From Hungatella sp. UBA5385 (GTDB lineage Bacteria; Bacillota; Clostridia; Lachnospirales; Lachnospiraceae), in the NCBI GenBank assembly GCA_002409995.1, contig DHOR01000041.1:15632-79631 (forward strand): a stretch of 64,000 nucleotides of DNA, written 5' to 3'. The position numbers and the translations under genes were made by a program. Shown here in pieces: positions 8,794 through 17,769 of this stretch (position 1 is its first letter; each line of letters starts with the position of its first letter). The notes under the pieces are model-generated. The model ran no database searches. It saw only the letters and a program-made list of their open reading frames with translations, and was not told where the DNA came from.

Positions 8794-9792
8794 GTGTTCA
8801 TGCTTCATATAATTTTATTAATATTAAAAATCATAGGAATCATCCTTTTAGTAATACTGGGGCTGCTTTTGACAATAGTGCTTCTTGTTCTTTTAGTGCC
8901 TGTAAGGTATCAGTTAAAAGGTTCCTATTACGGAGAGCTAAAGGGGAGAACCAAGATTACCTGGCTGCTTCATATACTCTCTGTAACAGCCGCCTATGAT
9001 GGAGAACCTTCTATTGTAATACGTTTGTTTGGATTTCGTATCTTGAAACCTTCCAGGGCGGAAGAGGAGGATATGCTGGTTCAGGCAATGGAGGTGCTTC
9101 CACCGGAAGGAGAGCAGGCGGGAAAGATAATTGCAAAAGAGCCGATAAATAAAGAATTAGCAAACGGGAAATCGATAAACGAACAAGCAACAAATAAAGA
9201 ACCAACAATTAAAGAGTCAGCCAAAGAAGAAACTATAAATAAAGAACCGATCAAAGAAGATTCAACACGACATAAAAGTGCAGAAGATAAAACTGAACAA
9301 AACAAATCATCTTCTGCCCAATCAGACAACAAAATATTTACCTGGCTAACATCAATTGTAAATAAAATAAAGTCCATTTTATTAAAACTTAAGTTTTCTT
9401 TCCAAAACATTTGTGATAGACTTAGAACCATAAACGAGAAAAAGGAAGAAATCCAGTTATGGATTGCCGATAAAGAAAATCAGAAGACTATTAAGCTGAT
9501 GATCAGGCAGGTGAAGAAGCTTGTCCGTGCCATAGCTCCCAGAAAGGGAAAGGGAACTCTTACCTTTGGTTTTGATGATCCTTATTTAACCGGTCAGATT
9601 CTCACAGGTGCAAGCCTGATCTATCCTTTTGTACACAAACACCTGGATCTGTATCCAGTTTTTGATAGACAGGTTTTGGAGGGAGAGGGCTGGTTTAAAG
9701 GAAGAATAAGATTTGGCACTTTAGTAATAATTGGCGGACGTTTGTTATTAAATCGTAATTTTAGGGTATTATTAAAGAAATGGATGGGATAA
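8794..9792 (+). CDS. ytfI: DUF2953 (YtfI-like) membrane protein
   Basis: A 332-residue protein with an N-terminal membrane anchor (about residues 5-38, ILLILKIIGIILLVILGLLL), then the DUF2953 signature VPVRYQLKGSYYG and GRTKITWLLHILSVTAAYDG. Residues about 105-175 are a low-complexity linker of Lys, Glu, Asn, Thr with repeated NKEP/KE words. The C-terminal part has GKGTLTFGFDDPYLTGQILTGA, typical of the family. It directly precedes gerW, the same order as ytfI-ytfJ of B. subtilis. GTG at 8794 is used; ATG at 8800 is an alternative. Function unknown, with a link to spore germination inferred from context. Confidence 0.82.
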   Translation: MFMLHIILLILKIIGIILLVILGLLLTIVLLVLLVPVRYQLKGSYYGELKGRTKITWLLHILSVTAAYDGEPSIVIRLFGFRILKPSRAEEEDMLVQAMEVLPPEGEQAGKIIAKEPINKELANGKSINEQATNKEPTIKESAKEETINKEPIKEDSTRHKSAEDKTEQNKSSSAQSDNKIFTWLTSIVNKIKSILLKLKFSFQNICDRLRTINEKKEEIQLWIADKENQKTIKLMIRQVKKLVRAIAPRKGKGTLTFGFDDPYLTGQILTGASLIYPFVHKHLDLYPVFDRQVLEGEGWFKGRIRFGTLVIIGGRLLLNRNFRVLLKKWMG

Positions 9793-9809
9793 AGGAGGAT
9801 TAGCTTTTC

Positions 9810-10235
9810 ATGGCAGATAATAATTTTACAGCTGCAGTTGAAGCCTTATTCAAAGGAATGGATACCTTTGTAACGACTAAGACTGTGGTAGGAGATGCGG
9901 TAAAGGTGGATGATACCATTATCCTGCCTTTGGTAGATGTAACCTGTGGAATGGCAGCTGGTTCCTTTGCTGAGAATTCCAAGCAAAAGGGAGCTGGCGG
10001 AATGAATGCCAAGATGAGCCCCAGTGCTGTACTGATCATTCAAAACGGAGTGACCAAGCTTGTGAATATTAAACAGCAGGATGCCATGACTAAGATTCTT
10101 GATATGGTTCCTGACTTTGTGAATAAGTTTGCAGGTGGTTCAAAGGAGATTTCTCCTGATGCCTTAAAGGTGGCAGAGGAGATGGCTGCATCTGAGGAAG
10201 AGGAAAAAGAGGAAAAAGAGGAAAAACCAGAATAA
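9810..10235 (+). CDS. gerW: Spore protein GerW (YtfJ family)
   Basis: A 141-residue protein of the YtfJ/GerW family. The core (about residues 5-105) has TVVGDAVKVDDTIILPLVDVTCGMAAGSF and a glycine-rich GAGGMNAKMSPSAVLII. In B. subtilis GerW is made in the forespore and is needed for normal germination with L-alanine. The C-terminus is a run of Glu/Lys. AAGGAGG is placed 12 bases before the ATG, and the gene follows the DUF2953 gene by 17 bases. Its presence supports a spore-forming host. Confidence 0.93.
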   Translation: MADNNFTAAVEALFKGMDTFVTTKTVVGDAVKVDDTIILPLVDVTCGMAAGSFAENSKQKGAGGMNAKMSPSAVLIIQNGVTKLVNIKQQDAMTKILDMVPDFVNKFAGGSKEISPDALKVAEEMAASEEEEKEEKEEKPE

Positions 10236-10289
10236 GAAGGGGATAAGCCGCATAGGATATCATATAGCCTATTTGGATTGAGGGATCAT

Positions 10290-10430
10290 ATGAGAAGAGT
10301 ATGCGGACTTATGCTATTCTGCTTCGGAGCAGGTATGGCATTCCTGCTGTTTATCCCGGCAACCATTTTAACAATATTGTTCATTATCGGATGTCTGGTA
10401 CTAGGATATAACCTGTTCTGTTATTGGTAG
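10290..10430 (+). CDS. Small membrane protein (46 aa)
   Basis: An open frame of 46 residues begins MRRVCGLMLFCFGAGMAFLL and ends NLFCYW. It is nearly all hydrophobic and would make two short membrane helices (about 6-22 and 24-43) with four cysteines. GAGGGAT precedes the ATG by 3-9 bases. It lies 54 bases after gerW and just before a bidirectional terminator, so it is probably the last gene of the ytfI-gerW operon. The function is unknown. The support is the tight fit between ribosome binding site, frame and terminator, rather than homology. Confidence 0.65.
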   Translation: MRRVCGLMLFCFGAGMAFLLFIPATILTILFIIGCLVLGYNLFCYW

Positions 10431-10452
10431 CATAGCAGTTTGAGAAAAAAAT

Positions 10453-10486
10453 AACTCCGGGCTGAATATCAGCTCGGAGTTTTCTT
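10453..10486. terminator. Bidirectional terminator between the gerW operon and rpmB
   Basis: A 13-bp stem (10453-10465 with 10469-10481, one G-T pair) has a 3-base loop. TTTTCTT follows on the plus strand and an A-run (10445-10451) precedes it, giving a T-run on the minus strand. It therefore fits the convergent plus-strand gene at 10290 and minus-strand rpmB. Confidence 0.9.
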
Positions 10487-10497
10487 AAAATCAATGA

Positions 10498-10686
10498 TTA
10501 AGCTCTTTCAACTAAACCGGACTTTAAGCAGGAAGTACATACGTACATCTTCTTATTAGCGCTGTCGTTTACTTTAACCTTAACGGACTTTACGTTTGCT
10601 TTCCACATCTTGTTGGATCTTCTATGGGAATGGCTCACTGCATTACCAAAGTGAGCAGCTTTTTCACAAATTGCACATTTAGCCAT
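10498..10686 (-). CDS. rpmB: Ribosomal protein bL28
   Basis: This 62-residue protein matches L28: MAKCAICEKAAHFGNAVSHS with a CxxC pair near the start, SHRRSNKMWKANV and a second CxxC (VCTSCLKSG) near the end. The four cysteines indicate the zinc-binding form. It is part of the 50S subunit. AAGGAGGTG lies 6 bases before the ATG. It is divergent from the Asp23-family gene, as in B. subtilis rpmB/yloU. A small inverted repeat (GGATTTT 10711-10717 with AAAATCC 10727-10733) lies in its leader. Confidence 0.96.
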   Translation of the reverse strand: MAKCAICEKAAHFGNAVSHSHRRSNKMWKANVKSVKVKVNDSANKKMYVCTSCLKSGLVERA

Positions 10687-10791
10687 GATTGCACCTCCTT
10701 AACGACACTTGGATTTTATAGTTGTAAAAATCCACAACAAATGTATGATAGCAGAAATTATGGTGTTTTGCAAGTAAAAATTAAAAATTTG

Positions 10792-10820
10792 TTTCTTTTT
10801 TTGGAAAAATATTGTATAAT
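10792..10820 (+). promoter_or_regulatory. Probable promoter of the yloU-fakA operon
   Basis: A perfect TATAAT (10815-10820) lies 33 bases before the ATG of the Asp23-family gene, in an AT-rich tract. The -35 hexamer at 17-base spacing is TTTCTT, a weak match. Confidence 0.55.
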
Positions 10821-10853
10821 CATATTCAGACAGAAAGAACGGAGGTAGAACTT

Positions 10854-11210
10854 ATGAAGGGTTATATTATGAATAAACTGGGCGAGATCCAGATAAGCCC
10901 TGATGTTATCGCCATGTACGCAGGCACAACTGCAGTAGAATGTTTCGGCATTGTAGGTATGGCGGCTGTCAGCATGAAAGATGGTCTTGTAAAGCTGTTG
11001 AAGAGAGAAAGCCTGACACACGGCATTAATGTGAATATACAGGACAACCATATTACCATAGACTTCCATGTCATCGTAGCATACGGAGTCAGCATTTCAG
11101 CAGTTGCTGATAATCTGATAGAGAGTGTGAAATACAAAGTAGAAGAATTCACCGGCATGATGGTAGACAAAATCAACATATTTGTCGAAGGTGTAAGAGT
11201 GATTGATTAA
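10854..11210 (+). CDS. yloU: Asp23/Gls24 family protein (YloU-like)
   Basis: From the ATG at 10854 (GGAGG 8 bases upstream) the protein has 118 residues. It shows the Asp23/Gls24 family pattern: MNKLGEIQISPDVIAMYAGTTA, GIVGMA, and a C-terminal part VDKINIFVEGVRVID. These small proteins often attach to membrane partners and are linked to envelope stress in some Gram-positives. In B. subtilis yloU lies beside rpmB and the fatty acid kinase gene yloV, exactly as here. The family call is good; the role is uncertain. Confidence 0.9.
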   Translation: MKGYIMNKLGEIQISPDVIAMYAGTTAVECFGIVGMAAVSMKDGLVKLLKRESLTHGINVNIQDNHITIDFHVIVAYGVSISAVADNLIESVKYKVEEFTGMMVDKINIFVEGVRVID

Positions 11211-11224
11211 GGAGGACACTACCT

Positions 11225-12898
11225 GTGGGTATGAAGTATATAGATGCTTTAATGCTGCAGAAGGCATTTTTAGCCGGAGCAAAAGGCCTGGAAGCCAAGA
11301 AAGAATGGATTAACGAATTAAACGTATTCCCTGTTCCTGACGGCGATACAGGCACTAATATGACAATGACAATTATGGCAGCTGCCAGAGAAGTGGCAGC
11401 ACTGGAACAACCTACGATGGAATCCCTTGCTAAGGCTATTTCATCAGGATCTTTAAGAGGTGCCAGAGGTAACTCGGGTGTTATCTTATCACAGTTATTC
11501 CGTGGATTTACCAAGGAGATCAAGACAACAGATAAGATTACTACCACGACTCTGGCTAATTCTTTTGTAAGGGCTGCAGATACAGCTTATAAGGCTGTTA
11601 TGAAGCCAAAGGAAGGTACCATTCTTACAGTGGCAAGAGGAATGGCTGATAAGGCAGTAGAGCTTGTGACAGAGACAGAGGACATTCTGGATTTCTGTCA
11701 GAAGGTAATTGAATATGGTGACTATGTATTAAGCCAGACACCTGAGATGCTTCCTGTATTAAAGCAGGCAGGCGTTGTGGATTCAGGCGGTCAGGGTCTG
11801 ATGCAGGTGGTAAAGGGCGCTCTTGACGGACTTATGGGCAAGGAGATTGATTTAACAGTTGAAGGAACTCCTTCTGTAAGCGCAGGTGCAGCTGCAGTGA
11901 AAACTGAGGATATAGATATCCGTTTTGGCTATTGTACAGAGTTTATAGTCAATTTAGAAAAATCATATGACGACAAATCAGAACATGATTTTAAGGGCTT
12001 CCTGGAATCCATCGGTGATTCCATTGTTGTTGTATCTGATGATGATATTGTAAAAGTCCATGTCCATACCAATGATCCGGGACTGGCAATTCAGAAGGCA
12101 CTGAGCTACGGTTCTCTTTCCCGTATGAAGATTGATAATATGCGGGAGGAACATCAGGAGAGACTGATTAAGGATTCAGAGAAGCTGGCTGCACAGCAGA
12201 AGGCTGAAGAACAGCAGGAGCTTAATAACGGACCGAGGAAGCCATTTGGATTTATCTCTGTTTCAGTGGGAGAGGGTCTTGATGAGATATTTAAGGGAAT
12301 CGGCGCTGATTATCTAATACAGGGCGGTCAGACCATGAATCCAAGCACTGAGGACATGTTAAACGCCATTGATAAGGTCAATGCGGATACCATCTACATC
12401 CTTCCGAATAATAAAAACATTATACTGGCGGCAGAGCAGGCGAAGAAGCTGGTGGAAGATAAACAGATTATCGTAATTCCTTCCAAAACCATTCCTCAGG
12501 GAATTACAGCTATTATTAATTTCACACCAGACCTCTCCCCGGAAGAGAATGAAAAGAACATGACAGATGAGATGGCACATGTGAAAACCGGTCAGATTAC
12601 CTATGCTGTGCGCAATACCATGATCGATAATATTGAGATCAAAGAAGGCGATATTATGGCTCTTGGTGATGATGGAATTCTGGCTGTAGGCAAGGAAACT
12701 CAGTCAACGGCGCTGGAAGCCATGAGTGCTATGGTAGAGGATGACTCCGAACTGGTTACCATCTATTATGGAACTGATATTAATGAGGAAGAGGCATCTG
12801 TGCTTCATGATAAAGCTCAGGAACAGTTCCCTGATTGTGAGATAGAGCTGCACCCAGGCGGTCAGCCGATTTACTATTATTTAATATCTGTAGAATAG
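11225..12898 (+). CDS. fakA: Fatty acid kinase catalytic subunit FakA (DAK2 domain, YloV-like)
   Basis: FakA phosphorylates fatty acids carried by a FakB protein so that they can enter phospholipid synthesis. The 557-residue protein has an N-terminal DhaL/DAK2 ATP-binding domain (about 1-200) with the metal-binding motif NVFPVPDGDTGTNM (D39, D41, N45), a central domain, and a C-terminal YloV/DegV-like domain. The GTG at 11225 is chosen because GGAGG (11211-11215) is 9 bases upstream; the ATG at 11231 is 15 bases away. FakB is not in the window. Synteny with B. subtilis yloU-yloV supports the call. Confidence 0.9.
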   Translation: MGMKYIDALMLQKAFLAGAKGLEAKKEWINELNVFPVPDGDTGTNMTMTIMAAAREVAALEQPTMESLAKAISSGSLRGARGNSGVILSQLFRGFTKEIKTTDKITTTTLANSFVRAADTAYKAVMKPKEGTILTVARGMADKAVELVTETEDILDFCQKVIEYGDYVLSQTPEMLPVLKQAGVVDSGGQGLMQVVKGALDGLMGKEIDLTVEGTPSVSAGAAAVKTEDIDIRFGYCTEFIVNLEKSYDDKSEHDFKGFLESIGDSIVVVSDDDIVKVHVHTNDPGLAIQKALSYGSLSRMKIDNMREEHQERLIKDSEKLAAQQKAEEQQELNNGPRKPFGFISVSVGEGLDEIFKGIGADYLIQGGQTMNPSTEDMLNAIDKVNADTIYILPNNKNIILAAEQAKKLVEDKQIIVIPSKTIPQGITAIINFTPDLSPEENEKNMTDEMAHVKTGQITYAVRNTMIDNIEIKEGDIMALGDDGILAVGKETQSTALEAMSAMVEDDSELVTIYYGTDINEEEASVLHDKAQEQFPDCEIELHPGGQPIYYYLISVE

Positions 12899-12911
12899 AG
12901 ACAGTATAATT

Positions 12912-12955
12912 CCCGGGCAGAAACCGAAACCTGATTTTCTGTCCGGGTTTTCTTT
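12912..12955 (+). terminator. Terminator after fakA
   Basis: CCCGGGCAGAAA (12912-12923) pairs with TTTCTGTCCGGG (12936-12947, one G-T pair), then TTTTCTTT. It is 13 bases downstream of the fakA stop and separates it from recG. Confidence 0.88.
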
Positions 12956-12986
12956 ATGATATGCTGATTTTTGGGAGGTAACAATC

Positions 12987-15038
12987 ATGAATGAGCAGCC
13001 GGTAATTTCCCTTAAGGGAATTGGTGAAAAAACCGGAAAATTATTTGAAAAGCTGGGCATTTCCACTGTTAATGATTTATTGGAATATTATCCAAGGGCT
13101 TATGATGCCTATGAAGAGCCGGCAGCTATCGGAGAGCTGAAGCCTGATACCATTATGTCGGTTTATGGAATGCTTTATAAAGCCCCTGATGTGAAGCGGT
13201 ACAGCCGTATTCAGGTAGTGACTGCAACCTTAAAGGACATAACAGGGACACTGCAGCTTACCTGGTATAATATGCCATATCTTCATTCTGTTTTAAAAGC
13301 AGGAACCCGGGCTGTATTCAGAGGGCGTGTTGTGAAAAAAAACGGCCGTCTTACCATGGAGCAGCCGGAGATATTTACAGACGAGTCCTATAGCAGTGTA
13401 ATTCATTCCATGCAGCCGGTTTATGGACAAACTAAGGGACTCAGCAACAAAACAATCGTTAAGGCACAGAAACAGGCTCTGGAGACACGGCAGATTGTCC
13501 GGGATTATATGCCTGCTGATCTGCGTAAGAAACATGAGTTGGCAGAATATAATTTTGCAATAGAACATATTCATTTTCCAAAAGATCGTCAGGAGCTTCT
13601 CTTTGCCAGAAAACGTCTGGTATTTGATGAGTTTTTCCTTTTTGTACTGACAGTCCGTCAGCTTAAGGAAAAACGTGTGGATAAACAGAGCAGCTATCCT
13701 ATGGAGATGTCGCCGGTTGTCCGCAAACTGGTGGACAGTCTTCCTTATTCCTTAACCAATGCCCAGCAAAAGGTTCTGGAAGAGGTCTATAAGGATATGA
13801 CAGAAGGAAAGGTGATGAACCGCCTGATTCAGGGAGATGTTGGATCAGGAAAGACCATTGTTGCAGTGATGGCGCTTTTACAGGCTGCATATAATGGTTA
13901 TCAGGGAGCCATTATGGTTCCTACGGAGGTTCTGGCAAAACAGCACTATGAATCTATGATAGAGCTGTTTGAGGAAAATCATATTGATAAGAATGTAATT
14001 CTGGTAACGGGTTCCATGACAGCGAAAGAAAAGCGGATTGCCTATGAAAAAATCGCTTCCCATGAAGCTGATATTATAGTAGGAACTCATGCGCTGATAC
14101 AGGAGAAGGTGGTTTATGATAAACTGGCCCTGGTAATTACTGATGAGCAGCACCGCTTTGGTGTGAATCAGCGGGAGGTATTCAGCCAAAAAGGCGGTGA
14201 TCCTCATGTAATGGTTATGAGTGCTACGCCAATTCCAAGAACACTGGCAATCATCCTCTATGGGGATCTGGATATTTCCATTATTGATGAACTGCCTGCC
14301 AACCGACTTCCTATTAAAAACTGTGTGGTGGATACAGGATACAGGAACAAAGCCTATGATTTTATAAAAAGAGAGGTTGCTGCAGGACGTCAGGCTTATG
14401 TAATCTGTCCTATGGTGGAAGCCAGTGAGATGATTGAAGCTGAGAATGTAATTGATTATACCAAGACACTTCAGACAGCGCTTCCGGGAATTGCAACGGA
14501 GTATCTTCATGGCAAGATGAAGGCAAAAGAGAAGAATGCCATTATGGAACGATTTGCTGCAGGAGAAATCAAAGTACTTGTTTCCACCACTGTTATTGAG
14601 GTAGGCGTCAATGTACCCAATGCAACAGTTATGATGATTGAGAATGCAGAACGTTTTGGACTGGCTCAGCTTCATCAGCTGAGAGGGCGTGTAGGACGTG
14701 GAAAGCATCAGTCTTACTGCATTATGGTCAATTGCTCCGATCAGGATGGAACAAAGGAACGGCTGGATATTCTAAATCATTCCAATGACGGTTTCTTCAT
14801 TGCATCAGAGGATTTAAAGCTGCGGGGACCGGGAGATATCTTCGGAATCAGGCAGAGCGGAGACTTGGAGTTTAAGCTGGCTGATATTTTTACAGATGCC
14901 AATATCTTAAAAACGGTTTCCGATGAGGTAGATGAACTGCTGGCAGAGGACCCTGAACTTACCAGTGAAGAACATGTGGAACTTAATAAAAAGCTGCAAA
15001 TCTACTTAGAAAAAAGTCATAACAAACTGAACCTGTAA
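12987..15038 (+). CDS. recG: ATP-dependent DNA helicase RecG
   Basis: RecG is a double-stranded DNA translocase that remodels stalled replication forks and Holliday junctions. The 683-residue protein has the N-terminal wedge/OB domain (about 60-165), Walker A GDVGSGKT, the DEQH box in TDEQHRFGVNQRE, MSATPIPRTLA (motif III), and the C-terminal helicase motifs STTVIEVGVNVPNA and QLRGRVGRGKHQSYC. Length and motifs are complete. GGGAGG is well placed before the ATG. It follows fakA as in B. subtilis except that sdaAB/sdaAA are absent. Confidence 0.97.
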   Translation: MNEQPVISLKGIGEKTGKLFEKLGISTVNDLLEYYPRAYDAYEEPAAIGELKPDTIMSVYGMLYKAPDVKRYSRIQVVTATLKDITGTLQLTWYNMPYLHSVLKAGTRAVFRGRVVKKNGRLTMEQPEIFTDESYSSVIHSMQPVYGQTKGLSNKTIVKAQKQALETRQIVRDYMPADLRKKHELAEYNFAIEHIHFPKDRQELLFARKRLVFDEFFLFVLTVRQLKEKRVDKQSSYPMEMSPVVRKLVDSLPYSLTNAQQKVLEEVYKDMTEGKVMNRLIQGDVGSGKTIVAVMALLQAAYNGYQGAIMVPTEVLAKQHYESMIELFEENHIDKNVILVTGSMTAKEKRIAYEKIASHEADIIVGTHALIQEKVVYDKLALVITDEQHRFGVNQREVFSQKGGDPHVMVMSATPIPRTLAIILYGDLDISIIDELPANRLPIKNCVVDTGYRNKAYDFIKREVAAGRQAYVICPMVEASEMIEAENVIDYTKTLQTALPGIATEYLHGKMKAKEKNAIMERFAAGEIKVLVSTTVIEVGVNVPNATVMMIENAERFGLAQLHQLRGRVGRGKHQSYCIMVNCSDQDGTKERLDILNHSNDGFFIASEDLKLRGPGDIFGIRQSGDLEFKLADIFTDANILKTVSDEVDELLAEDPELTSEEHVELNKKLQIYLEKSHNKLNL

Positions 15039-15065
15039 ATTTTGCGTTAAAAGGAGGATGGAAGT

Positions 15066-15818
15066 ATGGAACGTATCGGTTGGAAAATGGATGCCAAGGC
15101 AGCTATGAAGGAAGCAGCTGCCAGCCCTTACTGGGCAACTGTAATTTTTGGGAGTATCAGCCTGATACTTGCCGGAATACAATATGCTTTGGATGAATGG
15201 CAGAATATAATATTGAGATTTAAGGATTTTTCAGATTTAGGTCAGTATATAATAATCAGCCTGATCTTTCTTGTGGTGAATTTTATAATATCCACTTGGA
15301 TTCAGTTTGGTTATAATATTTTTTGCATGAAGCTGTCAAACAGGGATAGTTCAGTTTCTTACGGTGACCTGTTTCCTTCTGCAAGCTTCTGCTTAAAGGC
15401 AATAGGCCTGCAGCTGATGATATCCCTGTTGATTTTACTTTTCTGCCTGCCGATGATTATACTTACAATTGCAGGGTTAGTGATAGACTCATTGCTCCTT
15501 GTATTCCTGGCATTACTAACTGGTATTCCTGCAATCATTGCATCCTATAGCTATACACAGTCCGGGCTGGTGTTAATCGAGAATCCTTCCAAGAAAGTGA
15601 TGCAGTGCATTAAAGAAAGCAGACAGATGATGAAAGGCAATAAATTGGAGTACTTTATTCTGGAATTATCATTTATTCCATGGGCTCTGCTGGTTCCTTT
15701 TACCTGTATGCTGGCTGGTATCTATGTAATGCCATACATGACAATTACAGAAATCAATTTCTACAATTATATTAAGCCAAGAGAAGCCCTGTACCAGGAA
15801 GTTTCCGGCATTGAATAA
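15066..15818 (+). CDS. DUF975 family membrane protein
   Basis: A 250-residue integral membrane protein with about five hydrophobic segments (near 20-40, 55-80, 110-150, 195-225). The start MDAKAAMKEAAASPYWA and the later SYSYTQSGLVLIENPSKKVMQCIKESRQMMKGNKLEYF are typical of DUF975. This family has no known activity. AAGGAGG is 8 bases before the ATG. The LRR protein gene follows by 30 bases, so the two probably form an operon at the membrane. Confidence 0.82.
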   Translation: MERIGWKMDAKAAMKEAAASPYWATVIFGSISLILAGIQYALDEWQNIILRFKDFSDLGQYIIISLIFLVVNFIISTWIQFGYNIFCMKLSNRDSSVSYGDLFPSASFCLKAIGLQLMISLLILLFCLPMIILTIAGLVIDSLLLVFLALLTGIPAIIASYSYTQSGLVLIENPSKKVMQCIKESRQMMKGNKLEYFILELSFIPWALLVPFTCMLAGIYVMPYMTITEINFYNYIKPREALYQEVSGIE

Positions 15819-15848
15819 CATAAATACCATACACAGGGGGAAACAAAA

Positions 15849-17735
15849 GTGAAGATCACTGAATTAAAATGTACTGCGTGCAACGGTACATTGAACATCG
15901 ATGAAAATAATCCACATGTAGCAGTCTGCGAATACTGCAACACCAGATATGTGATCGAAGATGTGGGCAATAACAATATACGTCTTGGGCAGGAGGTTGG
16001 TACAAACTGGTACCAGCCTCAAAAACCGGCTGCACCCAAGAAAAAAACAGGCTGGGAGCCTTATGGCTGGAAAAGAGGAACAGCTGTTACCATAGCCGGT
16101 ATTCTTGCTGTGTTGGCTTTAAACTGGAAAGGCATTTCTAAAATATTTCAGCAGGAAAACAATCATAAAGTGGTATCTGCCTTAAAAGAAGATAAAACTA
16201 TAGAAACTACTGCGGAAGTGATCAAAGAAACACCGTTTACCGGTATGTTTGCGGCTATGGCAGAAACTGTGCTGTATAAACCTGCTGCAGATATAACAGA
16301 ACAGGAGCTTGCCAAATTTCAATGGGTTGAGATGCGCTATAGCGGAGAATATATCAAGCTGGGATACAGCTTTTCCAATCCTTATGAGGACAGTGAGGCA
16401 GAGCTTACATGGATTACTCTGCCGAGAGATGACGCAGAAGGGGGAGAACAGATTGCCCGTTTTAAGGGTTTGAAAAAACTCTGCATTGCCGGGTATGTCT
16501 CTCCTGATACGATCAGCGGACTGCCTCTGGAAGGAATCACCTGCTATGCAAGAACTATTGATGATGTGATTGCCCTGATTGAGAGTACAGATACTATAAA
16601 AGATGTCCAGATTGAAGCGGGGCTTGAAAGCCTGGCTGGAATCGGGCAGGTGAGTGGGCTGGAACGTTTTAGTTTCTCCAGCTATGATATTACTGATATA
16701 AAGGAGCTTGTGAATTTAAAATCTTTAAAATCACTGGAAATAGACTGTGATACCATCACTGATTTTTCTGTACTCTCTGTTATGACAGGTTTAACAGAAT
16801 TATCCATAGAATCAGAAGCAGTCCGTGATATTGGATTTATAGACAGTCTTCCTGAACTTGTAACATTTAAACTGACGGATGCAGAAGTTCTTCATTTAAA
16901 CAGTCTGGCTGGAAAAACAAATTTAACTTCTGTAAAAATAGAGGACTGCGACGAATTAAAGGATATGTCTGCCATCAGCAGTCTTACTGGTTTAAAAGAA
17001 CTGAATATTGAGGTTCCCTATAACTGTACAGAGCCGGATTTATCACCGCTTACTGAGTTACAGTCCTTAACCATATCGGGATTTGACAGCACCCAGTTTT
17101 TGGCTGGAATGTCTCAGCTGGAAACCCTGATTCTCAAATACAGTAAGATTAAAGATGTCAGTGTGTTCACAGGACTTTCCAATTTGAAGAAATTAGATTG
17201 TTCCAATATGAAGAGCATTGAAGACTGGAGCTTTGTCAGCCGAATTCCGGCACTGGAGGTTCTTAATCTAAATGGTGTCTCTACATATGAGAATATTTCC
17301 GGAATATTTTCCGGTCCTGCACTGAGAGAGCTTTACTTAAACGGCGCGGAATGTGAAATTCGCTTTGACCAGATATCACCTAATGAAAATCTGGAAATAC
17401 TGGAAATGGATGGAGTAAATCTATATACCAATGTAAACATCAGCGGAGGCGGCGGAATCATATATGTGGATTATGATAAGGTTGCGTTGGCGGAACACAT
17501 GGATTTTCTGTCTAAATTTCCAGGACTTAAAACCTTAAGTCTTGCAGAGAATACATTAACAGACCTTTCCTTTGCAGCTCAGCTTCCTGCACTTGAGAAT
17601 TTAGATATCAGCGGCAATTATATCACTGATCTAAATCCTCTGGAATCACTTTCCTCACTGCAAAGCGTTACCTGTACAGGAAATCCCATTAATAATTACC
17701 GGGTGCTTAACGAAAAGGTTGCAATCATTCAATAA
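15849..17735 (+). CDS. Zinc-ribbon, single-pass membrane protein with leucine-rich repeats
   Basis: A 628-residue protein with an unusual layout. Residues 8-30 form a zinc ribbon (C8-x2-C11 and C27-x2-C30). A basic proline-rich segment precedes one membrane helix (about 78-93, TVTIAGILAVLALNW-like). Residues about 230-628 consist of about 18 leucine-rich repeats of the short SDS22/internalin style (for example LTGLKELNIE and LPALENLDISGNYITDL). No sorting motif or catalytic domain is seen. The ribbon would be cytosolic and the repeats outside the cell if the positive-inside rule holds. The GTG start follows AGGGGGAAAC. I cannot name a function; a sensor or adhesion role is possible. Confidence 0.8.
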   Translation: MKITELKCTACNGTLNIDENNPHVAVCEYCNTRYVIEDVGNNNIRLGQEVGTNWYQPQKPAAPKKKTGWEPYGWKRGTAVTIAGILAVLALNWKGISKIFQQENNHKVVSALKEDKTIETTAEVIKETPFTGMFAAMAETVLYKPAADITEQELAKFQWVEMRYSGEYIKLGYSFSNPYEDSEAELTWITLPRDDAEGGEQIARFKGLKKLCIAGYVSPDTISGLPLEGITCYARTIDDVIALIESTDTIKDVQIEAGLESLAGIGQVSGLERFSFSSYDITDIKELVNLKSLKSLEIDCDTITDFSVLSVMTGLTELSIESEAVRDIGFIDSLPELVTFKLTDAEVLHLNSLAGKTNLTSVKIEDCDELKDMSAISSLTGLKELNIEVPYNCTEPDLSPLTELQSLTISGFDSTQFLAGMSQLETLILKYSKIKDVSVFTGLSNLKKLDCSNMKSIEDWSFVSRIPALEVLNLNGVSTYENISGIFSGPALRELYLNGAECEIRFDQISPNENLEILEMDGVNLYTNVNISGGGGIIYVDYDKVALAEHMDFLSKFPGLKTLSLAENTLTDLSFAAQLPALENLDISGNYITDLNPLESLSSLQSVTCTGNPINNYRVLNEKVAIIQ

Positions 17736-17769
17736 TGGTTGGTTATATACAAATTGGAGGAAATATTCG

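Noticed and set aside
9081..9431. A 116-codon minus-strand frame opposite the DUF2953 linker
   Set aside because: It arises from the low-complexity linker in the antisense strand; no start signal.
13878..14708. A 276-codon open frame on the minus strand inside recG
   Set aside because: It lies wholly within a full-length RecG with all motifs intact, has no ribosome binding site, and its protein looks like a Cys/His/Asn-rich shadow.
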